A stretch of DNA of 64,000 nucleotides, from assembly GCA_026989275.1 (NCBI GenBank), contig JALSJQ010000024.1, forward strand, positions 1 to 64,000, read 5' to 3'. A program made the translations under genes and the position numbers. This DNA is from Albidovulum sp. (GTDB lineage Bacteria; Pseudomonadota; Alphaproteobacteria; Rhodobacterales; Rhodobacteraceae). The notes beneath the pieces are model-generated. The model did not search any database. It was not told the DNA's origin and saw only the letters and a program-made list of their open reading frames with translations. Of this stretch, positions 19,505 to 27,343 are shown piece after piece; position 1 is the first letter of the stretch; each line of letters opens with the position of its first letter.

Positions 19505-20137
19505 CTATTCGAGTTTCGAGAGCTTGTCCTTGAGCTCGGCCAGCTGCCGGCGGATCTCGGCGAGTTCCTCGGCGCTCGGATCGCCGCCCTGCGGCGCGTC
19601 CCCGCCGCTCCGGGCGGGGGCCTCTTCCGCCGCGCCCCGTTCGCTGCTGCCGAGTCCCATCATGCCGGCAAGGAATTCCTGTTGCTTGCGCTGCAATTCG
19701 CTCATCATGGCCAGGGGAGCCGTCAGCGGCGCGGTGAAGGGGTTGGCCGTGCCGCCGGTCATGGTCTTCATCAGCTGCTCCTGGCTCTGGCGCAGCATCT
19801 CGAAGCTCCGGGCGAGGAAATCCGGCATCACGCCCTGCAGCTGCGAGGTGTAGGCGCGGACGAGATCGGTCAGCACCGAGATCGGCAGCACGTTCTCGCC
19901 GCGTGCCTCGTGTTCGGCGATGATCTGCAGGAGATACTGCCGGGTCACGTCCTCGCCGCTCTTGAGATCGACGATCTGCACCTCCCGCCCTTCGCGGATG
20001 ATGCGTGCGATGTCCTCGAGGGTGACGTAATCGGAGGTTTCGGTGTTGTAGAGCCGCCGCGAGGCATAACGCTTGATGAGGAGCGGCGGCTTGCCGTCGC
20101 GTGCCTCCTCCGCGCGGTTCGTGCCCGATCCGGTCAT
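19505..20137 (-). CDS. phaR: Polyhydroxyalkanoate synthesis repressor PhaR
   Basis: 210 residues. The N-terminal PHB/PHA accumulation regulator DNA-binding domain (IKRYASRRLYNTETSDYVTL) and the following accumulation domain (QYLLQIIAEHEARGE, ISVLTDLVRAYTSQLQGVMP) are unmistakable; the C-terminal third is helical and ends in a coiled coil (LAEIRRQLAELKDKLSKLE). PhaR binds both PHA granules and the promoters of phasin and its own gene, so it derepresses phasin when polymer appears. Two predicted PhaR operators lie in the phasin promoter just upstream. It follows the phasin gene at 142 bp but beyond a terminator, so it probably has its own promoter. Confidence 0.95.
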   Translation of the reverse strand: MTGSGTNRAEEARDGKPPLLIKRYASRRLYNTETSDYVTLEDIARIIREGREVQIVDLKSGEDVTRQYLLQIIAEHEARGENVLPISVLTDLVRAYTSQLQGVMPDFLARSFEMLRQSQEQLMKTMTGGTANPFTAPLTAPLAMMSELQRKQQEFLAGMMGLGSSERGAAEEAPARSGGDAPQGGDPSAEELAEIRRQLAELKDKLSKLE

Positions 20138-20182
20138 GCTGGTCCTCCCGATGGATGCACCCGCAGCTTAGCGCGCGCAGCG

Positions 20183-20214
20183 AAAAAGAAAAGGGGCGAG
20201 CCGAAGCCCGCCCC
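20183..20214 (-). terminator. Rho-independent terminator after the phasin gene
   Basis: On the minus strand GGGGCGGGC, a TTCG tetraloop, then GCTCGCCCC (one mismatch), followed by TTTTCTTTTT. Lies 66 bp after the phasin stop, separating it from phaR. Confidence 0.8.
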
Positions 20215-20279
20215 ACACCAACAGGGAGGAACCGGTGTTCTTCGTGTCCGCCGCGCGGCGGGTCGGCCGCCCTTGCGGT

Positions 20280-20759
20280 TCAGGCGGCTTTCGAAGCGGT
20301 CTTCGCGGGCTTCGCGGTCCGTGCCGCCTTGCTGGCGACCTCGGTCACCTCGGCCGCGGCCTTCTCGGTGGCCTTGACGGCCTCCTCGCGCACCGCCTTG
20401 CCGGCTTCGAGCATCACCTCGACCGCTTCCATCTGCGCCTTGCGGGCCTGTTCGGCCAGAAGGGCGACGTTCTCGGAGGCGATGTCCACCTCTTCGGAGA
20501 TCACCTCGTTGACCAGCTTGACATATTCGACCGGCTTCTCCGGGACGGTGGCGAGCTTGCCGGCCAGGCGGATGTTGGCCCTGGCCCATTTCGCCGTCAC
20601 GTCCACCGTCTCCTCGGCGGCCTTGAGGCCGATCCGGGCGAAGCGTTCGTTGATCTCGCCGAAGGTGCGGAAGAATTCCCTGCCGGTCGCCGGCTCGAAG
20701 GCCGCGAACTTCTCGTAGGCTTCGTTCATGAATTTGGTCATGTCCCTGATGTCGAACAT
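20280..20759 (-). CDS. phaP: Phasin (PHA granule-associated protein)
   Basis: 159 residues, almost all amphipathic helix (FMNEAYEKFAAFEPATGREF, then EYVKLVNEVISEEVDIASEN) with an Ala/Lys-rich C-terminus (AARTAKPAKTASKAA), as in phasin_2 family proteins. It coats PHA granules and limits their size. The ATG at 20759 is chosen because CAGGAGAGAG precedes it; upstream codons are in a leader without helical character. Flanked by phaC upstream and phaR downstream on the same strand, with a promoter carrying two CTGC-N3-GCAG sites at 20886-20928. Confidence 0.9.
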   Translation of the reverse strand: MFDIRDMTKFMNEAYEKFAAFEPATGREFFRTFGEINERFARIGLKAAEETVDVTAKWARANIRLAGKLATVPEKPVEYVKLVNEVISEEVDIASENVALLAEQARKAQMEAVEVMLEAGKAVREEAVKATEKAAAEVTEVASKAARTAKPAKTASKAA

Positions 20760-20878
20760 CGCTCTCTCCTGCGCGTCTGAATTTCGTGGATCCCGTCTTT
20801 TCGGGGGCATCCGCATCGAGGTGCCGGGCGCTTCCGGGCCGAAAAGCCGAAACCCGGCACCGCGCCATCCTTGCCTCC

Positions 20879-20907
20879 TCAATATATGCTGCGATGCAGC
20901 ATTTCAA
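20879..20907 (-). promoter_or_regulatory. Predicted phasin promoter
   Basis: On the minus strand TTGAAA (20907-20902), a 17-base spacer, then TATTGA (20884-20879); TATATT at 15 bases is an alternative -10. The first PhaR operator fills the spacer, the position expected for a repressor. Confidence 0.55.
20886..20902. promoter_or_regulatory. Predicted PhaR operator 1
   Basis: ATGCTGC-GAT-GCAGCAT, a perfect 7-bp inverted repeat containing CTGC-N3-GCAG. Rhodobacter and Paracoccus PhaR are known to bind TGC/GCA-type inverted repeats of this kind. Confidence 0.65.
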
Positions 20908-20917
20908 GAGGGAATTT

Positions 20918-20928
20918 CTGCAATGCAG
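20918..20928. promoter_or_regulatory. Predicted PhaR operator 2
   Basis: CTGC-AAT-GCAG, centre 29 bp from operator 1 and upstream of the predicted -35 element of the phasin promoter. Confidence 0.6.
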
Positions 20929-20961
20929 CAAAAAAATTCCGCGAGACGGAGCGAGCGAACC

Positions 20962-20988
20962 GAAAACGGGGTGCCCGCCCCCGTTTTC
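20962..20988 (-). terminator. Hairpin downstream of phaC
   Basis: Perfect 10-bp inverted repeat GAAAACGGGG / CCCCGTTTTC with a 7-base loop, 104 bp after the phaC stop. The T-run is part of the stem's 3' arm, so it could work in both directions. Confidence 0.5.
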
Positions 20989-21092
20989 CGCATGCGGCAC
21001 AGAGCCGTTTCCCCGCCGCAGCGTGCCGGAGGGGCGGATGCGGCAGGGCACCTGCGAGATGATTCGCCGCGGTGCAGCGGGCGTCCGGCCGC

Positions 21093-23096
21093 TCAGCCGC
21101 AATCGGGGCTCATGCGCACGTAGCGGCCCGGGGCGGGTTCGAGCACCGGGTGATCGGGGCCGCCGAGAGGGCGGGCCGGGATCTTCGCGCCGGCGCGGCG
21201 TGCCAGCCAGCGCCCCCAGTCGGGCCACCAGCTGCCCTCGATTCGGGTGGCGCCGGCGCGCCATTCTTCGGGATCGCGCAGCGGGGCGCCGTCGTTGAGC
21301 CAGTGGCCGTATTTCATCCGTCCCGGCGGGTTGACGATGCCGGCGACATGGCCGCTTTCGGACAGGATGAAGCGCCGCGAGCGCGAACCGAACAGGCCGA
21401 AGCCGCGGAACACGCTCTTCCACGGGGCGATGTGATCGGCTTCGCAGGCGACGGAGCAGAGCGGCACCTTCACGTCCCCGAGCGATATCCGCCGCCCCAG
21501 AAGCTCGTATTCGCCGCGGGCAAGCCTGTTGGCCACGCACCATTCGCGCAGATACTCGTGGGCCATGCGCGCCGGCAGGTTGGTCGAATCGCCGTTCCAG
21601 TAGAGCAGGTCGAAGGCCGGGGGCTTCTCGCCGAGAAGATAGGCCCGCACCGCCGGCCCGTAGACCAGATCGCGCGGCCGCAGGAAGGAGAAGGTCCGCT
21701 GCATGAAGAACTTGTCGAGGCAGCCCTTCTCCGCCATCTCCCGGTCGAGGGCGTCGAGGAAGTCGTCCTCGAGAAACACGCCGACCTCGCCCGGCTCGGT
21801 GAAATCGGTCAGGGTGGTGAAAAAGCTCGCCGAACGCACCCAGTCGAGCTTTTCGGCGGCCATCCAGGCCAGCGTCGCCGAAAGGGTGGTGCCGGCGATG
21901 CAGTAGCCGACGAGGTTGATCCTGTCCTCGCCGGTGATGGCCCGCACCTCGCGCATGGCGGTGAGGAAGCCTTCCTCGACATAGGTGTCGATGCCGACAT
22001 CGCGCCAGGAGGCGTCGGGGTTGACCCAGGAGACCATGAAGACGGTGAAGCCCCGATCGACCGCCCATTTCACGAAGCTGTTCTGCGGGCGCAGGTCGAG
22101 GATGTAGTACTTGTTGATCCAGGGGGGGAAGACGAGAAGCGGCGTCCTGTGAACCTTCCCGGTGGTCGGGGCATACTGGATGAGTTCGAACATGCGGTTG
22201 CGAAAGACGACGCCGCCGGGCGTCGCGGCCAGGTCGCGCCCGATCTCGAAGGCGTCCGGGTCCGCCAGCGTGACCACGAGTTCGCCGCGGTTGCGCTCGA
22301 GATCGCGCACGAGGTTCTCGAGCCCCTCGATCAGCGATTCGCCGTCGGTCTCGAGGGCGCGTTCCAGGGCGTCGGGGTTGGTGGCGAGGAAATTGGTCGG
22401 GCTCATGAGTTCGACGATCTGCCGCGCGAAGAAGCGCAGGCGCTGGCGCTCGGCCGCGTCGAGCCCTTCGGCCGCATCGACCGCCGCCTCGATCAGCCGG
22501 GCATTGGCCAGATACTGGTCGCGCACGAGGCGGAACCAGGGGTGGGTTTCCCACAGCGGGTTGGCAAAGCGCCGGTCGCGCGCGCCCTCGTTCGACGGCA
22601 TCCGCTTTTCGCCTTCGAAAAGCGCCTCCTGAAAGGCGGCCCAGTTGCGCAGCGTCTCGCCCCAGTAGCTCATCTGGGTTTCCAGCACCTTCTCGGGACG
22701 GGTGAACATTTCGGACCAGAGCGCCAGCGCGGCCCTGGTGGTGAATTCGGAGCCGGGAGCCTGAAGGCCGGGGCGGATGATGCGCTTGCCGGCCAGCGCA
22801 TCGACGAGCCGCCGGGTCAGCGCCTCGATGCGCTCGATATTGGCCTTGAGCCGCGGATCGAGCGGCGGCAGCGCCGACGCCTCCGGCCGACCCGGCGGGG
22901 AGGCGCCTCCGGCCGCCCCCCCCCCGGGGGAGGTGGGTGCCGTGCCGCTTGTCTCGCCCTGCCCCTCAGCATGCGGGCCGTGCTGCGCCTGCGCCAGCTT
23001 CTTCGACGGCGCTTCTGGCTGCGCCTGCGCCGGGGCGCGTGTTGCGGGAGCGGAAGCGCCTGCCGCGCCTGTCCTCTTCTTCCGGTCGCTCATCAT
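21093..23096 (-). CDS. phaC: Class I polyhydroxyalkanoate synthase
   Basis: 667 residues. A ~75-residue Ala/Pro/Gly-rich leader is followed by the PhaC N-terminal domain (MSYWGETLRNWAAFQEALF) and the alpha/beta-hydrolase core with the lipase-like box GYCIAG (Cys399), the acid region CEADHIAPW and the His region SGHVAGIVNPP. It polymerises hydroxyacyl-CoA on granules. GGAGGGG sits immediately before an ATGATG pair, so the second ATG (23093) is an equally good start. Codons 58-61 contain a run of ten G in the leader, a likely slippage site. No phaA/phaB genes are in the window. A hairpin at 20962-20988 ends the transcript. Confidence 0.95.
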   Translation of the reverse strand: MMSDRKKRTGAAGASAPATRAPAQAQPEAPSKKLAQAQHGPHAEGQGETSGTAPTSPGGGAAGGASPPGRPEASALPPLDPRLKANIERIEALTRRLVDALAGKRIIRPGLQAPGSEFTTRAALALWSEMFTRPEKVLETQMSYWGETLRNWAAFQEALFEGEKRMPSNEGARDRRFANPLWETHPWFRLVRDQYLANARLIEAAVDAAEGLDAAERQRLRFFARQIVELMSPTNFLATNPDALERALETDGESLIEGLENLVRDLERNRGELVVTLADPDAFEIGRDLAATPGGVVFRNRMFELIQYAPTTGKVHRTPLLVFPPWINKYYILDLRPQNSFVKWAVDRGFTVFMVSWVNPDASWRDVGIDTYVEEGFLTAMREVRAITGEDRINLVGYCIAGTTLSATLAWMAAEKLDWVRSASFFTTLTDFTEPGEVGVFLEDDFLDALDREMAEKGCLDKFFMQRTFSFLRPRDLVYGPAVRAYLLGEKPPAFDLLYWNGDSTNLPARMAHEYLREWCVANRLARGEYELLGRRISLGDVKVPLCSVACEADHIAPWKSVFRGFGLFGSRSRRFILSESGHVAGIVNPPGRMKYGHWLNDGAPLRDPEEWRAGATRIEGSWWPDWGRWLARRAGAKIPARPLGGPDHPVLEPAPGRYVRMSPDCG

Positions 23097-23181
23097 CCCC
23101 TCCGATCCGGCAGCTCGTCTGTCGGTTCCCCTGCTTCGATCATAGGTGATCGTGCCGCGGGGTCGAGTCCCCGGCGGGCGG

Positions 23182-24162
23182 TCATTCGCGGCAGATGTTC
23201 TGGAGGATGAGCCAGTCGCGATCGTCGATCGTGACGGGAAGCGGGGGAGGAGAGACGGAGCCGGGCGCTGCGGCCGGTTCCCCCGGTTCTTCGGCGGAGA
23301 TCAGCTCGAGGGCATGGATGCGGATCGCGTCGGGAGGGAGATGGCCGTCGAGGAAGAGGCGCAGCGTGGCAAGCGGCCCGGCCGCTGCGAGCAGCCGATG
23401 GAAGGGGGAAGGGCGGGTCGCCGCCTCGGCCGCGGCGAGAGCGGCGGCGAGGGCGGCGGGGCCGTCCGCCTCCTCGATGAGCCGGCGATGGACGAGGAAG
23501 ATCCGCCCGGGCAGCGCCAGCGCCGCCACCGGCAGATCGGGCATGATCTCGATCCGCAGCGGCGGTGGCGCCTCGACCGTTTCCTCCGCCGCGTCCTCGC
23601 GGGGCGCCGGTGTGTTCCATACCGTGGCCAGCGTGCGGGTGAGCGCCGCGAGTACCGGTCGGCTTTCGATCCCGTCGCAAGGGGGGCCGAGCCGCGCCGC
23701 GATCACCCGCAGCATGGCCTCACCGGTCTGTCGCCTGCTCACGGCCGGAACGATGCGCGCGGCCTGATCGACGAGAAGCGGCGGGCCGAGGGCCGGCCCG
23801 GCAGCGAGCAGCGCGAGCAGCGCGAACGCAGCGAGCAGGCGCCGCAGCCGACCGCGCCGCCGCCGCGCCCGGCCGAGGCGCCGCTGAAGCTCCTCGATGG
23901 CCGCGATCATCAGCGGCTCGTCGATCTCGAGCGTCTCGGTCTCGAACCCCCGCGGCCCGTAGATCGCCGGCACCGCCCCCGCCGGGCTCAGACGGGCGAC
24001 ATCGGCCAGCGCCCAGTGCACGAGGGGCGTGTCGGTCATGTCCGCCAGGATGAGGCTTTCATGGCCGAGCCGCACCAGCACCTCGCGCCGCTGGCCCTCG
24101 CCTGCCGGGCGCCAGAGGCCGGAACATTCGAGCCTTTCGAAATTTTCGAGTGCCGTTGTCAT
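23182..24162 (-). CDS. Membrane-anchored protein of unknown function, resembling a degenerate M48-type protease
   Basis: 326 residues. A soluble N-terminal part (1-100), a basic stretch RRRRGRLRRLL, one membrane helix (about 106-130, LLAAFALLALLAAGPALGP), then an outer domain. In that domain ALPGRIFLVHRRLIEEADGP resembles the strand-plus-helix before the zinc helix of M48 metallopeptidases, but the next helix reads LAAALAAAEAAT instead of HExxH, so it would not bind zinc. The resemblance is my reading and unproven. It lies upstream of phaC on the same strand, 85 bp away, and may be co-transcribed. Confidence 0.6.
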   Translation of the reverse strand: MTTALENFERLECSGLWRPAGEGQRREVLVRLGHESLILADMTDTPLVHWALADVARLSPAGAVPAIYGPRGFETETLEIDEPLMIAAIEELQRRLGRARRRRGRLRRLLAAFALLALLAAGPALGPPLLVDQAARIVPAVSRRQTGEAMLRVIAARLGPPCDGIESRPVLAALTRTLATVWNTPAPREDAAEETVEAPPPLRIEIMPDLPVAALALPGRIFLVHRRLIEEADGPAALAAALAAAEAATRPSPFHRLLAAAGPLATLRLFLDGHLPPDAIRIHALELISAEEPGEPAAAPGSVSPPPLPVTIDDRDWLILQNICRE

Positions 24163-24191
24163 CCGGTAGCCGTCATCCGGTCGGGATCACC

Positions 24192-24239
24192 CCTTTCACG
24201 CCACCTTTCATGTCACCTTTCACGCCGCCTTGCACGCCC
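24192..24239. repeat. Four tandem 12-bp repeats
   Basis: Units CCTTTCACGCCA, CCTTTCATGTCA, CCTTTCACGCCG and CCTTGCACGCCC stand head to tail just upstream of the 24162 start codon. The period is a multiple of three, but the 88-codon frame across it (Pro/Thr-rich) lacks other support. The rest of the 443-bp gap (24163-24605) holds an A+T-richer block around 24350-24430 with a CGATTTC / GAAATCG inverted repeat (24352-24379) and no gene. Confidence 0.7.
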
Positions 24240-24529
24240 GGGGTTACAGAACCGGGGAACGCGACCCCCGTCGCCCCCCGTGTCCGCACGGGCAACGCGA
24301 GGCGCGGCGATCTTCCCGGCATTTTCGTCCGCATCGGGAGGTTTATCGCCGATTTCGCCCGAATGAACCTGAAATCGCCCCAATTGTGCCCTGTGGTCGC
24401 GCCAATTACACGCTAGGGATATGTGCATCAGAAAACAATGTGTGGTGTCGGGCGGAGCGTTCCTGTGGGTTGAGTGACGAGTGGCGGTCGTGTCCTCCGC
24501 CCTGGCTTCGGCCAGGATACACCGTTCGC

Positions 24530-24557
24530 ATGCCCCGGGGAATCGCCCCCGGGGCAT
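24530..24557. terminator. Strong hairpin downstream of the acyl-CoA ligase gene
   Basis: Perfect 11-bp inverted repeat ATGCCCCGGGG / CCCCGGGGCAT with loop AATCGC, 48 bp past the ligase stop. A second smaller hairpin (CCTGGC, TTCG, GCCAGG) lies at 24501-24516. Neither has a T-run, so they may stabilise the RNA end or aid Rho-dependent termination. Confidence 0.4.
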
Positions 24558-24605
24558 GTTCGCCATCCGCGTTCCCGTTGCCGCAACCGGGCCGATCGGC
24601 CCCGC

Positions 24606-26249
24606 TCAGAGGGTCTTCGCCGCTTCCCGCAGCACGAATTTCTGGATCTTGCCGGTCGATGTCTTGGGCAGCTCCCGGAACACGACCTTCTTGGGCGTCT
24701 TGAAGCCCGCCAGCCGCTGGCGGCAGAAGGCGATCAGATCCTCCTCGGTGGCCTCCTGCCCTTCCTTGAGCTCGACGAAGGCGCAGGGCACCTCGCCCCA
24801 TTTCTCGTCGGGCCTGGCGACCACCGCGGCCAGCAGCACCGCCGGGTGCTTCATCAGCACGCCCTCGACCTCGATCGAGGAGATGTTCTCGCCGCCCGAG
24901 ATGATGATGTCCTTCGAGCGGTCGGTGATCTTGATGTAGCCGTCGGGGTGACGGAAGGCAACATCGCCCGAATGGAACCAGCCGCCGCGGAAGGCTTCCT
25001 CGGTGGCTTCCGGGTTCTTGTAATACCCCTTCATCACCGTGTTGCCCCGCATCATCACCTCGCCGAGGCTCGCCCCGTCGGCCGGCACCTCCTCGAGGGT
25101 CTTCGGGTCGAGCACGGTCACTTCCTCGATCATCGGCATGGCGACGCCGGTGCGCGCCTTGATCTCGGCCCGTTCCTCCTGGGGCAGATCGCCCCAGAGC
25201 TCCTCCTTCCAGACACATTCGACCACATGGCCGTATGTCTCGGTCAGGCCGTAGACCTGGGTGACGTTGAAGCCGAGCGGCTCGATCGCGGCCAGCACCG
25301 CGGCCGGGGGCGGCGCCCCGGCGGTGAAGACCTCGACGACATGGTCGAAGGGCCGCCGCTCCTCCTCCCTGGCGTTGATGATGGTCTGCAGCACGATCGG
25401 CGCACCGCCGAAATGGGTCACCTTGTGATCGGCGATGGCATCGTAGATCGCCCCTGCCCGGATCTCGCGAATGCCGATGGCCGTGCCGCCGTTGACGGTG
25501 ACGGCCCAGGCATGGCCCCAGCCGTTGCAGTGAAAGAGCGGCACGATCTGCAGGAGCCGCGGCCAGTGCCCCAGCGGCCAGGCGGCAGCGGTGCCGAGGG
25601 CGATCAGATGGGCGCCCCGGTGCGAATAGACCACCCCCTTCGGCCGGCCGGTGGTGCCGGAAGTGTAGTTGAGGGCGAGGCTCTCCCACTCGTCCTCTGG
25701 CAGGACGAAGGGCGCTTCCGGGTCGCCGCCCGCGAGGAATTCCTCGTAGGTCGTGTGCCGGCCGGTGGGGGTGAAGCCGGCGGCCTCGTCCACCACCTCG
25801 ATGATCTCGGGGCCCTCTCCCTTCCCCTCGGCGGCCATCAGCTTCTTCGCCGCCTCGGCCAGCGGCACGAACTGGGTGTCGGCCAGCACCAGCCTCGATT
25901 CGCCGTGGCCGAGGATGTAGGCGACGGTATCGACATTGAGCCGGGTGTTGATGGTGTTGAGCACCGCCCCGGCGCCGGGCACGCCCCAGCTGGCCTCGAA
26001 ATGGGCGGGAATGTTGGGCAGAAGGGTCGAGACCACGTCGCCCGGCGCCACCCCGCGCGCCGCGAGCGCCGAGGCAAGCTGGCGGATCCGGCCGACATAG
26101 TCGGCATAGCTGAAGCGCTGGTCGCCATAGATGAGCGCCTCGCGCTCGGGCCAGATCTTCCCGGCCCGCTCGAGAAAGGTCAGCGGCGTGAGCGGAGCGT
26201 GATTGGCCTTGCGCTTCCCGAGCCCGGTTTCGTCCTTCATCCACCCCAT
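24606..26249 (-). CDS. Fatty-acyl-CoA synthetase (AMP-binding, medium/long-chain type)
   Basis: 547 residues. ANL-family motifs: P-loop NYTSGTTGRPKGVVYSHRG, A5 YGLTETYG, A7 GGWFHSGDVAF, A8 ITDRSKDIIISGGENISS, and the C-terminal catalytic Lys in KTSTGKIQKF. The pattern VPLFHCNGWGHAW is typical of AlkK/LcfB-like acyl-CoA ligases. It activates fatty acids to acyl-CoA in the cytoplasm and could supply monomers for PHA made by nearby phaC (inference). ATG at 26249 follows GGGAGGACGCC; a longer frame upstream crosses tandem repeats and was not used. Confidence 0.9.
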   Translation of the reverse strand: MGWMKDETGLGKRKANHAPLTPLTFLERAGKIWPEREALIYGDQRFSYADYVGRIRQLASALAARGVAPGDVVSTLLPNIPAHFEASWGVPGAGAVLNTINTRLNVDTVAYILGHGESRLVLADTQFVPLAEAAKKLMAAEGKGEGPEIIEVVDEAAGFTPTGRHTTYEEFLAGGDPEAPFVLPEDEWESLALNYTSGTTGRPKGVVYSHRGAHLIALGTAAAWPLGHWPRLLQIVPLFHCNGWGHAWAVTVNGGTAIGIREIRAGAIYDAIADHKVTHFGGAPIVLQTIINAREEERRPFDHVVEVFTAGAPPPAAVLAAIEPLGFNVTQVYGLTETYGHVVECVWKEELWGDLPQEERAEIKARTGVAMPMIEEVTVLDPKTLEEVPADGASLGEVMMRGNTVMKGYYKNPEATEEAFRGGWFHSGDVAFRHPDGYIKITDRSKDIIISGGENISSIEVEGVLMKHPAVLLAAVVARPDEKWGEVPCAFVELKEGQEATEEDLIAFCRQRLAGFKTPKKVVFRELPKTSTGKIQKFVLREAAKTL

Positions 26250-26348
26250 GGCGTCCTCCCTCGCGATTGCCCCTCTCGGGGGCAGGGCGTGCTTGCCGTT
26301 CGCGCCCGTTTCTGAAAAAGCCCGATTCGGGGCGGGGTGCAAGATGCG

Positions 26349-26396
26349 GCATGACGGCGACCGGGCATGACGGCGACCGGGCATGACGGCGACCGG
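26349..26396. repeat. Three exact tandem 16-bp repeats between divergent genes
   Basis: GCATGACGGCGACCGG occurs three times head to tail with no differences. It lies in the 185-bp gap between the divergently transcribed acyl-CoA ligase and transporter genes, 38 bp before the transporter start. Confidence 0.9.
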
Positions 26397-26434
26397 GCAG
26401 CGAAGATGAACGCGCGGCTGAGGGAGTGGCAGGC

Positions 26435-27334
26435 ATGAAGCGGGTGGTGGTGCTGGTGATCCTGGCGATGGCGGCTCTCGCCCTCGGCGACAATTTCCTC
26501 CGCGCCCGTTCGGGGAGCTTCGGCGTCTGGCAGTTCATGGCGCTGAGGGCGCTGTTCACCGTGCCGCTGGTGCTGCTCCTCGCGCGGCTGGCCGGCCGGC
26601 CGACGCGGCCCCGTTCGCTCTTCTGGGTGGCGCTGCGCTCCTTCCTTCTGGCGCTGGCTCTGGCGCTCTACTTCGCCGCGCTCGGGGTGATGACGGTGCC
26701 GATGGTGGTCGCCGGCTTCTACACCGCCCCGCTCTTCGTGCTCCTTTTCGGTCGCCTGTCCGGTTTCGAACGGATCGACGGTCTGCGGGCCTTCGCCGCG
26801 GTCATCGGCTTTGCCGGGGTGTTGATCGCCCTCCGGCCCGGTGGCGCGGGCGGCGCCGCGGCGCTTCTGCCGGTGGGGGGCGGGCTGTTCTACGGTCTTG
26901 CCAACCTTCTTGCGCGCCATCGCTGTGCCCGCGAAGGGGTCGAGGTGCTGCTGGCGGGCTTCTTCCTCGCCCTTGCCCTCATCGGGCTTGCGGGGCTCGG
27001 CGTGATCGCGGCACTCGGTATCGAGGCCCCGGCGGGGCAGGCCGGCTTCGCGCTGCGCGGCTGGGTGCCGGTGACGGGTGAGATCCTCGGCGTGACCTTC
27101 GTGCACGGCCTCGTTGCCATCTTCGCCATGATCCTCCTGACGCGGGCCTATCTCGCGGCGCCGACGACGCTGGTCGCCCCGCTCGAATACGCCATGCTGC
27201 CCCTCTCGGCGCTCTTCGGCCTCGTCTTCGGCGATCCCCCGCCCGACGGGCTCGCGCTCCTCGGCATGGCGATGATCGTCGTGGCCGGCATCCTCGTCGT
27301 GCGCGGCGGTGACAGGGGCGGGGCGAAGCGATAG
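26435..27334 (+). CDS. EamA/DMT-superfamily transporter
   Basis: 299 residues from the ATG at 26435, with AGGGAG upstream; a GTG three codons earlier is possible. About ten hydrophobic helices in two five-helix repeats, with the first EamA repeat over residues 1-135 and the second over 140-290 (GIRAAL-like ends GFAGVLIALRPGG and GMAMIVVAGILVVRGG). DMT transporters export or import small metabolites such as amino acids; the substrate cannot be read from sequence. Followed 10 bp later by the sulfotransferase gene on the same strand. Confidence 0.88.
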   Translation: MKRVVVLVILAMAALALGDNFLRARSGSFGVWQFMALRALFTVPLVLLLARLAGRPTRPRSLFWVALRSFLLALALALYFAALGVMTVPMVVAGFYTAPLFVLLFGRLSGFERIDGLRAFAAVIGFAGVLIALRPGGAGGAAALLPVGGGLFYGLANLLARHRCAREGVEVLLAGFFLALALIGLAGLGVIAALGIEAPAGQAGFALRGWVPVTGEILGVTFVHGLVAIFAMILLTRAYLAAPTTLVAPLEYAMLPLSALFGLVFGDPPPDGLALLGMAMIVVAGILVVRGGDRGGAKR

Positions 27335-27343
27335 GCTCGTGCC

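Noticed and set aside
20134-20882. A GAGGAGG-led ATG just upstream of the phasin, suggesting a leader peptide
   Set aside because: The frame has no stop before running out of phase through the phasin and shows no coding bias; a chance ribosome-like sequence.
23141-23200. GGTCGAGTCCCCGG, which looks like a tRNA T-arm
   Set aside because: No acceptor stem, anticodon arm or CCA could be folded around it.
24150-24416. 88-codon frame across the 12-bp repeats (Pro/Thr-rich)
   Set aside because: Coding signal comes only from the repeats; no ribosome site and no support downstream.
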